Source: an uncultured Succinatimonas sp.
GTDB lineage: Bacteria > Pseudomonadota > Gammaproteobacteria > Enterobacterales > Succinivibrionaceae
Reading direction: 5' to 3'
DNA: 5,702 nt
Assembly: GCA_937896115.1 (NCBI GenBank)
Contig: CALBLB010000123.1
Span: 1 to 5,702 of the forward strand
A model generated the notes under the pieces. That model made no database searches, had not been told where the DNA came from, and was given only the letters and a program-made list of their open reading frames with translations. The position numbers were made by a program, and so were the translations under genes. Shown here one piece after another: positions 1 to 5,357 of this stretch. How positions within the stretch are numbered: the stretch's first letter is position 1; each line of letters starts with the position of its first letter.

Positions 1-1447
1 ATTTATAGGCACGGGACACCGGTACGGTATCAGGCATGCACTTGCGTTCATCGTCATCCAGCAAAGGCTTGATGAGTTCAACTACTTTAGGGAAATCGCA
101 ATATACATTGCCGTCTGAGATCACGATACCGGACTCTTCGGTATTGATCTTAAACTCAGGATCCGAAAGCAGGCGCTTCAGGCCCAGACGGAAGTTTTTA
201 AGCTCGTAGAAACGAGAATCAAACTTCATGCGGCCTACGGACGAAAGATCGTAACGATCTTCGGCGAAGAACAAATTCTTGAACAAAGCTTCGGCTGCTT
301 CAAGGTTGGTATTCTCGCCGGGGCGCATCATCTTATAAATTTCAAAGAGCGCCGCCTGACGATCTGCTTCGTCTGAAGTTAGATCGCGAGTTGCATCGTT
401 ACGCAAAGTATCAGCCATGAACGGACCTTCGTTCACCTGGCTGATATAAAGAACTTCTAATTTTTTAAGGCCAAGCTGACCGATGAGAGGAAGAGTATCC
501 TCATTGATCACGGTGTTGGCACAAAGGGCAATTTCACCGTTCTTATCGGTATAATTCTTGGCAACAATCTTACCAAGCAGGTAATCAGCTGGAACTTCAA
601 TATTGGTCACGCCCTCTTTTTTCAAAAGACGGATATGACGGCCGGTGATCTTCTTGCCTTTTTCGACAATAACTTTCTTATCGGCAACGATGTCGAATGA
701 CGCGACTTCACCCTGCAATCTTTCAGGCACGAGATCCATGGAGATCTTATTGGACTTGAAGGTGAATTCGACGGTATCGAAGAACAGTCCGAGAATTTGC
801 TCGGTATTGTAGCCTAAAGCACGGAGCAGAACCGTAGCCGGAAGCTTACGACGACGGTCAATACGGACGAACAGATTGTCGCGGTGATCGAATTCAAAAT
901 CGAGCCATGAACCGCGATAAGGGATAACACGGGAGCTGAACAGTACGCGACCAGGATGGGTCTTGCCCTTGTCATCGTCAAAAAATACGCCGGGGCTTCT
1001 GTGCAACTGGGAGACCACAACTCGTTCGGTACCATTGATGATGAAGGTACCGTTATCAGTCATGAGCGGGATCTCTCCCATATAAACATCCTGGTCAACA
1101 CGCTCCTTTACGGTTTTAGGTGCGTCTTTCTCGTAGCGGATGAGGCTCAGCTTGACTTTGAGAGGGGCAGAGTAGGTAGTGCCGCGGATCATGCATTCGC
1201 GTACGGTAAACTTGGGCTCGCCCAAATGGAAGCTGTTATATGCCAGTTCGGCACTGCCAGAGTTGCTCTTAATCGGGAACACACTCTTGAAAGCCGCGAC
1301 AAGTCCATTCTCATTGTTCGGATCAGAGCTGATGAACTGTTTGAAGGAATCGATTTGAACGGCCAGCAGATAGGGAGTATCTAAGACTTTTACTCGCTTG
1401 CCGAAATCCTTACGGATGCGCTTTTGCTCAGTATAGGAGTAGACCAT
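1..1447 (-). CDS. rpoB: RNA polymerase beta subunit, amino-terminal 482 codons (3' end outside window)
   Basis: This is the beta subunit of DNA-directed RNA polymerase, one of the two large subunits that form the catalytic cleft. The reading frame opens at the ATG at 1447 with MVYSYTEQKRIRKDFGKR, which matches the start of gammaproteobacterial RpoB. Translation shows conserved blocks in order: YMGEIPLMTDNGTFIINGTE (about residues 127-146), VSQLHRSPGVFF, VIPYRGSWLDFEFD, FVRIDRRRKLPAT, then the lobe region including YKMMRPGE and RYDLSSVGRMKF (K408). The GAGGAT Shine-Dalgarno (1457-1462) lies 9 nt before the ATG. No frameshift was seen. The gene runs off the left edge before the VDDIDH segment, the rifampicin pocket and the active site. 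Two places differ from E. coli: about 7 extra residues before FEIYKMMRPGE, and a much longer linker after GRMKF (residues about 411-482). The gene lies downstream of rplL, as is usual. Confidence 0.98.
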   Translation of the reverse strand, partial: MVYSYTEQKRIRKDFGKRVKVLDTPYLLAVQIDSFKQFISSDPNNENGLVAAFKSVFPIKSNSGSAELAYNSFHLGEPKFTVRECMIRGTTYSAPLKVKLSLIRYEKDAPKTVKERVDQDVYMGEIPLMTDNGTFIINGTERVVVSQLHRSPGVFFDDDKGKTHPGRVLFSSRVIPYRGSWLDFEFDHRDNLFVRIDRRRKLPATVLLRALGYNTEQILGLFFDTVEFTFKSNKISMDLVPERLQGEVASFDIVADKKVIVEKGKKITGRHIRLLKKEGVTNIEVPADYLLGKIVAKNYTDKNGEIALCANTVINEDTLPLIGQLGLKKLEVLYISQVNEGPFMADTLRNDATRDLTSDEADRQAALFEIYKMMRPGENTNLEAAEALFKNLFFAEDRYDLSSVGRMKFDSRFYELKNFRLGLKRLLSDPEFKINTEESGIVISDGNVYCDFPKVVELIKPLLDDDERKCMPDTVPVSRAYK

Positions 1448-1484
1448 GGATAGGGGATCCTCAGATTGATCTGTTTCCGGTATG

Positions 1485-1500
1485 AGATGCTTTTGCATCT
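1485..1500 (-). promoter_or_regulatory. Small stem-loop in the rpoB 5' untranslated region
   Basis: A perfect 6-bp inverted repeat (AGATGC, loop of four, GCATCT) lies 37 nt before the rpoB ATG. It is the last of four stem-loops between rplL and rpoB. No T-run follows it, so it is not an intrinsic terminator. A role in RNA processing or rpoB translation is only inferred. Confidence 0.45.
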
Positions 1501-1520
1501 TATGTCTTATTCAGTCACCG

Positions 1521-1551
1521 AACCCGAGACCCCTAAAAGAGGCCTCGGGTT
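1521..1551 (-). promoter_or_regulatory. Strong stem-loop in the rplL-rpoB gap, candidate attenuator or RNase III site
   Basis: On the transcript the arms AACCCGAGGCC and GGTCTCGGGTT form an 11-bp stem with one G-U pair. Two more pairs can form inside, leaving a loop of five. It is the most stable hairpin in the gap. On the minus strand it is followed by CGGTGACTG, with no U-tract, so it does not look like a standard terminator. In E. coli the same gap holds an attenuator that lets only part of the transcripts into rpoB, and also an RNase III cut site. By position and fold this hairpin is a candidate for either role, but the sequence alone cannot say which. Confidence 0.6.
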
Positions 1552-1560
1552 TGATTTTCA

Positions 1561-1599
1561 GGTCTTAAAAAGACCCTGCATCGGCCGGTGAACCGATGC
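1561..1599 (-). promoter_or_regulatory. Tandem hairpins just downstream of rplL, terminator-like
   Basis: Two adjacent stem-loops follow the rplL stop after about 18 nt. The first on the transcript (1578-1599) pairs GCATCGG with CCGATGC around an 8-nt loop. It is followed after five bases by a run of five T at 1565-1569. That T-run is itself the loop side of a second hairpin (1561-1575, GGTCTT and AAGACC around three T). The GC-rich stem plus nearby T-run resembles a partial terminator, which would suit attenuation between the ribosomal protein genes and rpoB. The spacing between stem and T-run is longer than in an efficient terminator. Confidence 0.45.
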
Positions 1600-1617
1600 T
1601 ATGCAGCAACTGCCGGA

Positions 1618-1986
1618 TTATTCCATGGCAGCCTTGGCGCCGGCTTCTTCAAGAGCCTTGACCAGAGCTTCAGCGTCAGCCTTGGGCATAGCTTCCTTGA
1701 CTTTGCAAGGAGCAGACTCAACCAAGTCCTTAGCCTCTTTCAAGCCGAGACCGGTAGCACCGCGAACAGCCTTGATAACGGCGATCTTGGTAGCACCGAC
1801 TTCCTTCAGAACGACGTCGAATTCGGTCTTTTCTTCAGCAGCAGCACCACCGGCAGCAGGGCCAGCAACAACAGCAGCAGCGGCAGAAACACCGAACTTC
1901 TCTTCCATAGCCTTAACTAACTCGACAACGTCGGTCACGGACATAGCAGCGATTGCGTCAAGGATCTCATCCTTAGAAATTGCCAT
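1618..1986 (-). CDS. rplL: 50S ribosomal protein L7/L12
   Basis: This is the flexible stalk protein, present as dimers bound to L10, which recruits translation GTPases. The 122-residue product has the family layout. A helical dimerisation domain at residues 1-33 (MAISKDEILDAIAAMSV) is followed by an Ala/Gly-rich hinge at about 34-52. The globular carboxy-terminal domain follows, with the near-invariant KTEFDVVL (53-60) and VIKAVRGATGLGLKEAKDLV (70-89), the factor-binding face. Length is that of the family (E. coli about 121). Cys94 in ESAPCKVK is uncommon at this place. The start at 1986 is set by the conserved MAISKDEI and by an AAAGG Shine-Dalgarno (1995-1999), separated from ATG by eight A (1987-1994). 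The gene follows rplJ after 75 nt, and the stalk complex is encoded by this pair. Confidence 0.98.
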   Translation of the reverse strand: MAISKDEILDAIAAMSVTDVVELVKAMEEKFGVSAAAAVVAGPAAGGAAAEEKTEFDVVLKEVGATKIAVIKAVRGATGLGLKEAKDLVESAPCKVKEAMPKADAEALVKALEEAGAKAAME

Positions 1987-2013
1987 TTTTTTTTCCTTTA
2001 AAAAAGTTTCGAT

Positions 2014-2030
2014 ATCAGGCTACGCCTGAT
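2014..2030 (-). promoter_or_regulatory. Stem-loop in the rplJ-rplL gap
   Basis: A perfect 7-bp stem (ATCAGGC, loop of three, GCCTGAT) lies in the 75-nt gap between rplJ and rplL, 28 nt before the rplL ATG. A second short palindrome, ATTCAAAATTGAAT, lies at 2035-2048. No promoter is evident here. Such a hairpin could affect mRNA stability, or the high rplL translation needed because L12 is made in excess over L10. That role is inference. Confidence 0.5.
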
Positions 2031-2061
2031 TCAGATTCAAAATTGAATAACAAAAGGCTGA

Positions 2062-2574
2062 TTAAGCCTGAGCATTGGCCTCGGCGGCGAGTTTGTCGCC
2101 CAAAGCAGCCAAAGTACGAACCAGTTTGCCGGCAGCAGCTTCCTTCATGGTTGCCATGAGTTTTGCCACAGCTTCGTCGTAAGTAGGCAGAGTTGCCAAA
2201 ACGTCGATTTCATCGGCGCCATAAACCTTGCCTTCAAACTGAAGAGCTTTAACCTTAAACTTGTCGTTGGTCTTTGCGAACTCTTTAAAAATGCGAGCAG
2301 CAGCACCGGGATGATCCATAGAGAAGCCGACAATGGTCGGTCCTTTCATGGAATCTCTCAAGCTCACATACTCAGTGCCTTCGACAGCACGTGCAAGAAG
2401 AGTATTGCGGACAACGTGCAGATAAACATCGTTGGCGCGTGCTTCTTTGCGGAGCTTGGTGAGATCGGCGACAGCAATACCGCAAGAGTCAGCGATCACG
2501 GCAGAAACAGCTTTCTGAGCAGCTTCCGCAACTTTAGCGACAATTGCCTTTTTGTCTTCGATATTCAATGCCAT
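2062..2574 (-). CDS. rplJ: 50S ribosomal protein L10
   Basis: L10 anchors the L7/L12 dimers to the 23S rRNA GTPase-associated region. In E. coli the L10-L12 complex also represses its own mRNA. The 170-residue protein opens with MALNIEDKKAIVAKV and contains VVRNTLLARAVEGTEY, HPGAAARIFKEFAKTN, LATLPTYDEA and LMATMKEAAAGKLVRTLAAL. These cover the RNA-binding domain and the carboxy-terminal helix that carries L12 dimers. It is about 5 residues longer than the E. coli protein, ending in AAEANAQA. The start at 2574 fits the family. A GGAG at 2587-2590 is the best ribosome binding site, but it is 12 nt from ATG, longer than usual, which may be part of translational control. It precedes rplL and follows rplA across a structured leader. 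Confidence 0.98.
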   Translation of the reverse strand: MALNIEDKKAIVAKVAEAAQKAVSAVIADSCGIAVADLTKLRKEARANDVYLHVVRNTLLARAVEGTEYVSLRDSMKGPTIVGFSMDHPGAAARIFKEFAKTNDKFKVKALQFEGKVYGADEIDVLATLPTYDEAVAKLMATMKEAAAGKLVRTLAALGDKLAAEANAQA

Positions 2575-2774
2575 TTTTAGCAGTGACTCCGAATGGTCCT
2601 TGCGGACCGGTTACCCTTTCGGGCCTGATGGAAATCAGTTCCAAGGAAAAATTCCGTTGGAGCTTATCTCCGCCTACGCAGGAATATTAAGGATTTCTCC
2701 TCCTGCGGTCTTTGGTGAGAGGACGAGCCCCTTCCAAACGCGGGGTTTTATCCCCGCGGTTTTATAAAATCTGC
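2575..2774 (-). promoter_or_regulatory. rplJ leader region, candidate L10 autoregulatory RNA
   Basis: The 200 nt between rplA and rplJ hold at least six stem-loops on the transcript. In order after the 2739-2758 hairpin they are as follows. A 7-bp helix (2701-2707 with 2677-2683) carries a 3-bp inner helix capped by GAAA and a 7-nt one-sided bulge. GGAG pairs with CTCC (2659-2671) and competes with UCCAA-UUGGA (2640-2661). CTGAT pairs with ATCAG (2625-2638). CCC-GAAA-GGG lies at 2614-2623. GGTCC-GCAA-GGACC (2595-2608) lies just before the weak Shine-Dalgarno. In bacteria this leader is the binding site of the L10-L12 complex. Position and dense structure support that role. I could not match the protein-binding core base by base. 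No convincing promoter was found in it. Confidence 0.65.
2739..2758 (-). terminator. GC-rich hairpin after rplA, weak terminator or attenuator
   Basis: A perfect 7-bp stem (CGCGGGG, loop ATAAAA, CCCCGCG) starts about 16 nt after the rplA stop. Only three T follow on the minus strand, so it would be a leaky terminator at best. The CCCC of its 3' arm (2742-2745) can also pair with GGGG at 2728-2731, giving an alternative fold. It could reduce read-through from rplKA into rplJL, or serve as an RNA processing point. Confidence 0.45.
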
Positions 2775-3494
2775 TTATTCGGCAGCGCTGTCAGCAACAG
2801 GACCGCCAACCAGATTCTTGTCGACGTTCACACCAATACCCATTGTGGTGGACACGGCAATTTTCTTGATAAAGGCACCCTTAGCAGAGCTAGGACGCTG
2901 CTTGGTGATTGCATCCAACAGAGCAGAAAGGTTCTGGACTAGCTGCTCGGTGGTGAAGCTCACCTTGCCGATGGAAGCCTGAATGCAACCGGTCTTATCG
3001 TTACGATAACGTACCTGACCAGCCTTGGCATTCTTAACGGCAGTGGTTACATCACGGGTCACGGTGCCAACCTTAGGGTTAGGCATTAAACCGCGGGGAC
3101 CTAAGATCTGACCTAACTGACCGACGACACGCATTGCATCAGGGGTGGCGATGACAACGTCGAAGTCCATAAAGCCTTTCTTAATTTGATCGGCAACTTC
3201 CTGCATACCGACAACATCGGCACCTGCGGCTTTAGCCTGTTCAGCGGCTTCACCCTGAGTGAAGACCAACACACGAACATTTTTACCAGTGCCGTTGGGC
3301 AATACGGCAGCGCCGCGGACGTTCTGATCGGACTTAGTTGCATCGATGCCCAACTGAATGGCAACATCAACACTCTCAACAAACTTGGCTTTTGCAGTCT
3401 TCTTCAGAGTATCAAAAGCTTCATTAGGAGTAAAAAGCTTAGTCTTGTCAGCAAACTGGCGGATTTCTTTCATGCGCTTAGTTAACTTTGCCAT
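2775..3494 (-). CDS. rplA: 50S ribosomal protein L1
   Basis: L1 forms the mobile stalk by the ribosomal E site and, in E. coli, binds the rplK leader to repress rplKA translation. The 239-residue product is recognised by MAKLTKRMKEIR, KFVESVDVAIQLGID, KSDQNVRGAAVLPNGTG, MRVVGQLGQILGPRGLMPNP, AVKNAKAGQVRYRNDK and the end STTMGIGVNVD. It is a few residues longer than E. coli L1 because of the tail NLVGGPVADSAAE. I chose the ATG at 3494, not the in-frame TTG at 3500. Family members start with MAKLTKRM, and GGAGG (3502-3506) then lies 7 nt before the start. The rplK stop and this start are separated by two bases (TGA-TC-ATG), so translation is probably coupled. Confidence 0.98.
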   Translation of the reverse strand: MAKLTKRMKEIRQFADKTKLFTPNEAFDTLKKTAKAKFVESVDVAIQLGIDATKSDQNVRGAAVLPNGTGKNVRVLVFTQGEAAEQAKAAGADVVGMQEVADQIKKGFMDFDVVIATPDAMRVVGQLGQILGPRGLMPNPKVGTVTRDVTTAVKNAKAGQVRYRNDKTGCIQASIGKVSFTTEQLVQNLSALLDAITKQRPSSAKGAFIKKIAVSTTMGIGVNVDKNLVGGPVADSAAE

Positions 3495-3496
3495 GA

Positions 3497-3925
3497 TCAA
3501 TCCTCCACCTGAATGCCCATGGAACGGGCGGTACCAGCGATAGAACGGGCGGATGCTTCAAGATCGGCACCGGTCATATCAGGCTCTTTGGCCTTGGCAA
3601 TCTCAAGCAACTGAGCATGAGTGATCTTACCTGCAACTTCAGTACCAGGCTTGTGAGAAGCTGATTTGATGCCGACGGCCTTCTTCACGAGATAAGAAGC
3701 AGGAGCAGTCTTTGACACGAAGGTGAAAGACTTATCAGAATATACGGTGATGATCACAGGAATAGGAGAACCCTTTTCCATGTTCGCAGTCTTCGCATTG
3801 AAGGCCTTGCAGAACTCCATGATGTTAACACCGTGCTGACCCAAAGCAGGGCCGACCGGAGGAGCAGGATTAGCACTACCGGCTCCAACCTGTAATTTGA
3901 TATAGGCAGTTACTTTCTTTGCCAT
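3497..3925 (-). CDS. rplK: 50S ribosomal protein L11
   Basis: L11 binds helices 43-44 of 23S rRNA in the GTPase-associated centre, next to L10. The 142-residue product equals the E. coli length. It has the amino-terminal domain with the proline-rich NPAPPVGPALGQHGVNIMEF (residues 19-38, the thiostrepton-contact region) and Cys39. The carboxy-terminal RNA-binding domain includes GKITHAQLLEIAKAKEPDM and SIAGTARSMGIQVED. The start at 3925 is fixed by MAKKVTAYIKLQVGAG. The only good Shine-Dalgarno, GAGG at 3937-3940, can pair with CCTC at 3929-3932. The gene is first in the rplKA unit, behind its own promoter. Confidence 0.99.
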   Translation of the reverse strand: MAKKVTAYIKLQVGAGSANPAPPVGPALGQHGVNIMEFCKAFNAKTANMEKGSPIPVIITVYSDKSFTFVSKTAPASYLVKKAVGIKSASHKPGTEVAGKITHAQLLEIAKAKEPDMTGADLEASARSIAGTARSMGIQVED

Positions 3926-3928
3926 TTT

Positions 3929-3940
3929 GAGGTTTTCCTC
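3929..3940 (-). promoter_or_regulatory. Hairpin that can hide the rplK Shine-Dalgarno
   Basis: GAGG-AAAA-CCTC forms a 4-bp stem with a loop of four just before the rplK ATG (three A lie between). The 5' arm is the presumed ribosome binding site. The hairpin is short and would open easily, so it may set the level of initiation or help repression by L1. The fold is seen; the function is inferred. Confidence 0.45.
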
Positions 3941-3948
3941 GAAGATGT

Positions 3949-3984
3949 GGGTGATATCGCGCTTTGCGCTTCCCTGCGTATCCC
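3949..3984 (-). promoter_or_regulatory. Candidate L1-binding stem in the rplK leader
   Basis: On the transcript GGGATA near the 5' side pairs with TATC-A-CCC near the 3' side, and an inner GCGC-AAA-GCGC hairpin caps the structure. Between them is an asymmetric internal loop, with CGCAGGGAA on one side and GA on the other. In E. coli, L1 represses rplKA by binding a leader RNA with two helices flanking an asymmetric loop that mimics its 23S rRNA site. Position and shape fit this. I did not confirm the conserved bases of the L1 target. An upstream hairpin (3987-4005, ATTCGT with ACGAAT) may also belong to the leader. Confidence 0.5.
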
Positions 3985-4044
3985 AAATTCGTTAGATTTA
4001 CGAATCGATCTTAATTCAACGGGATCGCACAAAAGATCTGCAAG

Positions 4045-4073
4045 ATTCTATATGAGATTAATACGATTTACAA
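4045..4073 (-). promoter_or_regulatory. Sigma-70-type promoter for rplK-rplA
   Basis: The -35 box TTGTAA (4068-4073, 4 of 6) and -10 box TAGAAT (4045-4050, 5 of 6) are separated by 17 bp, the optimum. Transcription would begin near 4038, giving a leader of about 112 nt that includes the candidate L1 site. It lies downstream of the nusG terminator and has A/T-rich DNA upstream, which could act as an UP element. It matches the place of the L11 promoter in E. coli. Confidence 0.75.
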
Positions 4074-4079
4074 GCCTTT

Positions 4080-4107
4080 TTTGTATCGACGGGCATTAAT
4101 TTTTCAA
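4080..4107 (-). promoter_or_regulatory. Possible second upstream promoter for rplK
   Basis: TTGAAA (4102-4107, 5 of 6) and TACAAA (4080-4085, 4 of 6) are 16 bp apart. They lie just upstream of the better promoter at 4045-4073. The -35 box is inside the inverted repeat at 4101-4117. In AT-rich DNA such matches arise by chance, so this is a weak call. Confidence 0.3.
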
Positions 4108-4117
4108 TGGTTGAAAA
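4101..4117. repeat. Perfect 7-bp inverted repeat upstream of the rplK promoter
   Basis: TTTTCAA-TGG-TTGAAAA is a perfect inverted repeat with a 3-bp centre, about 71 bp before the predicted rplK start site. No T-run follows, and the nusG terminator is a separate structure. It could be a protein-binding site or chance symmetry in AT-rich DNA. No known operator was recognised. Confidence 0.5.
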
Positions 4118-4130
4118 TAATCGTCTTAAT

Positions 4131-4158
4131 AAAAGAGAAAAGGCGGCATATGCCGCCT
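4131..4158 (-). terminator. Rho-independent terminator of secE-nusG
   Basis: A perfect palindrome AGGCGGCATATGCCGCCT (4141-4158) gives a 6- to 7-bp GC-rich stem with an AUAU loop. It is followed on the minus strand by TTTTCTCTTTT. It begins 17 nt after the nusG stop. This is a textbook intrinsic terminator, and it separates secE-nusG from rplKA. Confidence 0.9.
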
Positions 4159-4175
4159 AACTAACCTTGTAAAGA

Positions 4176-4865
4176 TTAAAGATCTTTTTCGACTTGTGAA
4201 AATTCCAAGTCCACAGGCGTGGCACGACCGAATATGGCGATGGAAACGGTAAGACGATTCTTGTCGTAATCCACCTTCTCAACGGTACCGACGAAATCTT
4301 TAAATGCTCCGTCAATAGCACGTACAGTCTCACCGACTTCAAATTCAGTCTTGGGACGAGGACTTTCCTCACTGGCTTTTAAGCGATCCAAAATACGATT
4401 TGCTTCGGCTTCGGTGATGGGCAAAGGACGATCAGAAGTGCCGCCGATAAATCCCAAAACACGATCTGTATGCTTAACTAACTGCCAGGTATCGGCATTC
4501 ATACGCATATGGACCAACACGTAACCTGGGAAGAATTTTCTTTCGGTCTCATGCTTTTTGCCATCCTTTATTTCCTTAACTTTTTCTTTAGGAACAAGAA
4601 CTTCGGCAAAATCATCTTCCATATGGTAAAGCTTGATGCGCTCAGACAAAGTCAGGGCGACACGTTGTTCAAACCCGGAAAAAGCTTGAATAACATACCA
4701 TCTCATAGGTCCTTTAGCATTGAGAGACTGCTTTTTGGCGTCAATGCCAGCAGGAGCTGACGGCTTTTTTTCATCTTTGCTTTCAGCCGGAGATGAACTC
4801 TCGGGAGCCTCGGCAAAAGGTGCATCATCAAGCACCGGTGCCTCAAATTCGGTATTATCTGCCAT
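4176..4865 (-). CDS. nusG: Transcription termination/antitermination factor NusG
   Basis: NusG binds RNA polymerase through its NGN domain, and contacts Rho or ribosomal protein S10 through its KOW domain. The 229-residue product contains RWYVIQAFSGFEQRV (55-69), KLYHMEDDFAEVLVP, ERKFFPGYVLVHM (108-120), GFIGGTSDRPLPI (138-150), and the KOW region EFEVGETVRAIDGAF to VSIAIFGRATPVDLEFSQVE. E. coli NusG has about 181 residues; the excess is a 47-residue amino-terminal extension rich in Ala, Ser, Pro, Glu and Lys, probably disordered. The ATG at 4865 has a good AGAAAGG site (4873-4879), 7 nt away and just after the secE stop, so I chose it. An in-frame ATG at 4706 (Met54) has AAAGGA only 3 nt upstream and would give a standard-length protein. 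Confidence 0.97.
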   Translation of the reverse strand: MADNTEFEAPVLDDAPFAEAPESSSPAESKDEKKPSAPAGIDAKKQSLNAKGPMRWYVIQAFSGFEQRVALTLSERIKLYHMEDDFAEVLVPKEKVKEIKDGKKHETERKFFPGYVLVHMRMNADTWQLVKHTDRVLGFIGGTSDRPLPITEAEANRILDRLKASEESPRPKTEFEVGETVRAIDGAFKDFVGTVEKVDYDKNRLTVSIAIFGRATPVDLEFSQVEKDL

Positions 4866-4880
4866 ATTCGAGCCTTTCTA

Positions 4881-5357
4881 TCAGAGGGTGATCGCACGCA
4901 CGATTTGTAAGAACACAACATCGCACAGGTACAGGAACAAACTTACAACACTAACAGCCACGAAAACGATAAAGGTGGTCTGTACAGCCTCTTGTCTGGT
5001 AGGCCAAACAACCTTAAGTAACTCGGTATATGACTCAGAGCCGAACTTAAGCATTTCATGACCTTTGTTTGTAAATAACAATACGGCCAACCCGGCTACG
5101 ATTGTTACAATTACCAAACCGACACGAGCCAGTCGCTGCAAAGTAGACTCATCTATCAGAACATAATTGGCATAGTAGTAGTTGCCAAAAATTGCTCCGC
5201 AAATAAGCACTGCAGACAAAATCCACAAAGCGGCGTTAAGCGGAGCCGAAACATAAGACTCTTTTACGCCCTTTTTCTGTTTTTTTACCTTAGAGACTGG
5301 AGATGCTTTAGCAGTCGCCGTCTCAACTTTTTTATTTTTGCTCGTAGTCTCAGACAT
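4881..5357 (-). CDS. secE: Preprotein translocase subunit SecE
   Basis: SecE clamps SecY in the inner-membrane SecYEG channel. The 158-residue product has three predicted membrane helices, at about 41-62 (NAALWILSAVLICGAIFGNY), 77-96 and 126-153, the three-helix form found in E. coli and relatives. The conserved cytosolic amphipathic stretch and hinge appear as SYTELLKVVWPTRQEAVQTT (109-128). The amino terminus is about 30 residues longer than in E. coli and is Lys-rich (for example KVKKQKKGVK). The start at 5357 is supported by AGGA (5365-5368), 7 nt upstream. The stop lies 15 nt before nusG, and that gap holds the nusG ribosome binding site; the two genes form one unit. Confidence 0.97.
   Translation of the reverse strand: MSETTSKNKKVETATAKASPVSKVKKQKKGVKESYVSAPLNAALWILSAVLICGAIFGNYYYANYVLIDESTLQRLARVGLVIVTIVAGLAVLLFTNKGHEMLKFGSESYTELLKVVWPTRQEAVQTTFIVFVAVSVVSLFLYLCDVVFLQIVRAITL

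Noticed and set aside
1588..2029. Long plus-strand open frames opposite rplL
   Set aside because: They are antisense shadows of the Ala-rich rplL gene and show no family resemblance or ribosome binding site.
2762..2767. TATAAA after rplA as a -10 box for an rplJ promoter
   Set aside because: No acceptable -35 box lies 16-18 bp upstream and there is no extended TG; it is part of a short AT palindrome beside a hairpin.
3498..3500. In-frame TTG as the start of rplA
   Set aside because: The ATG at 3494 gives the conserved MAKLTKRM start and better spacing to GGAGG.
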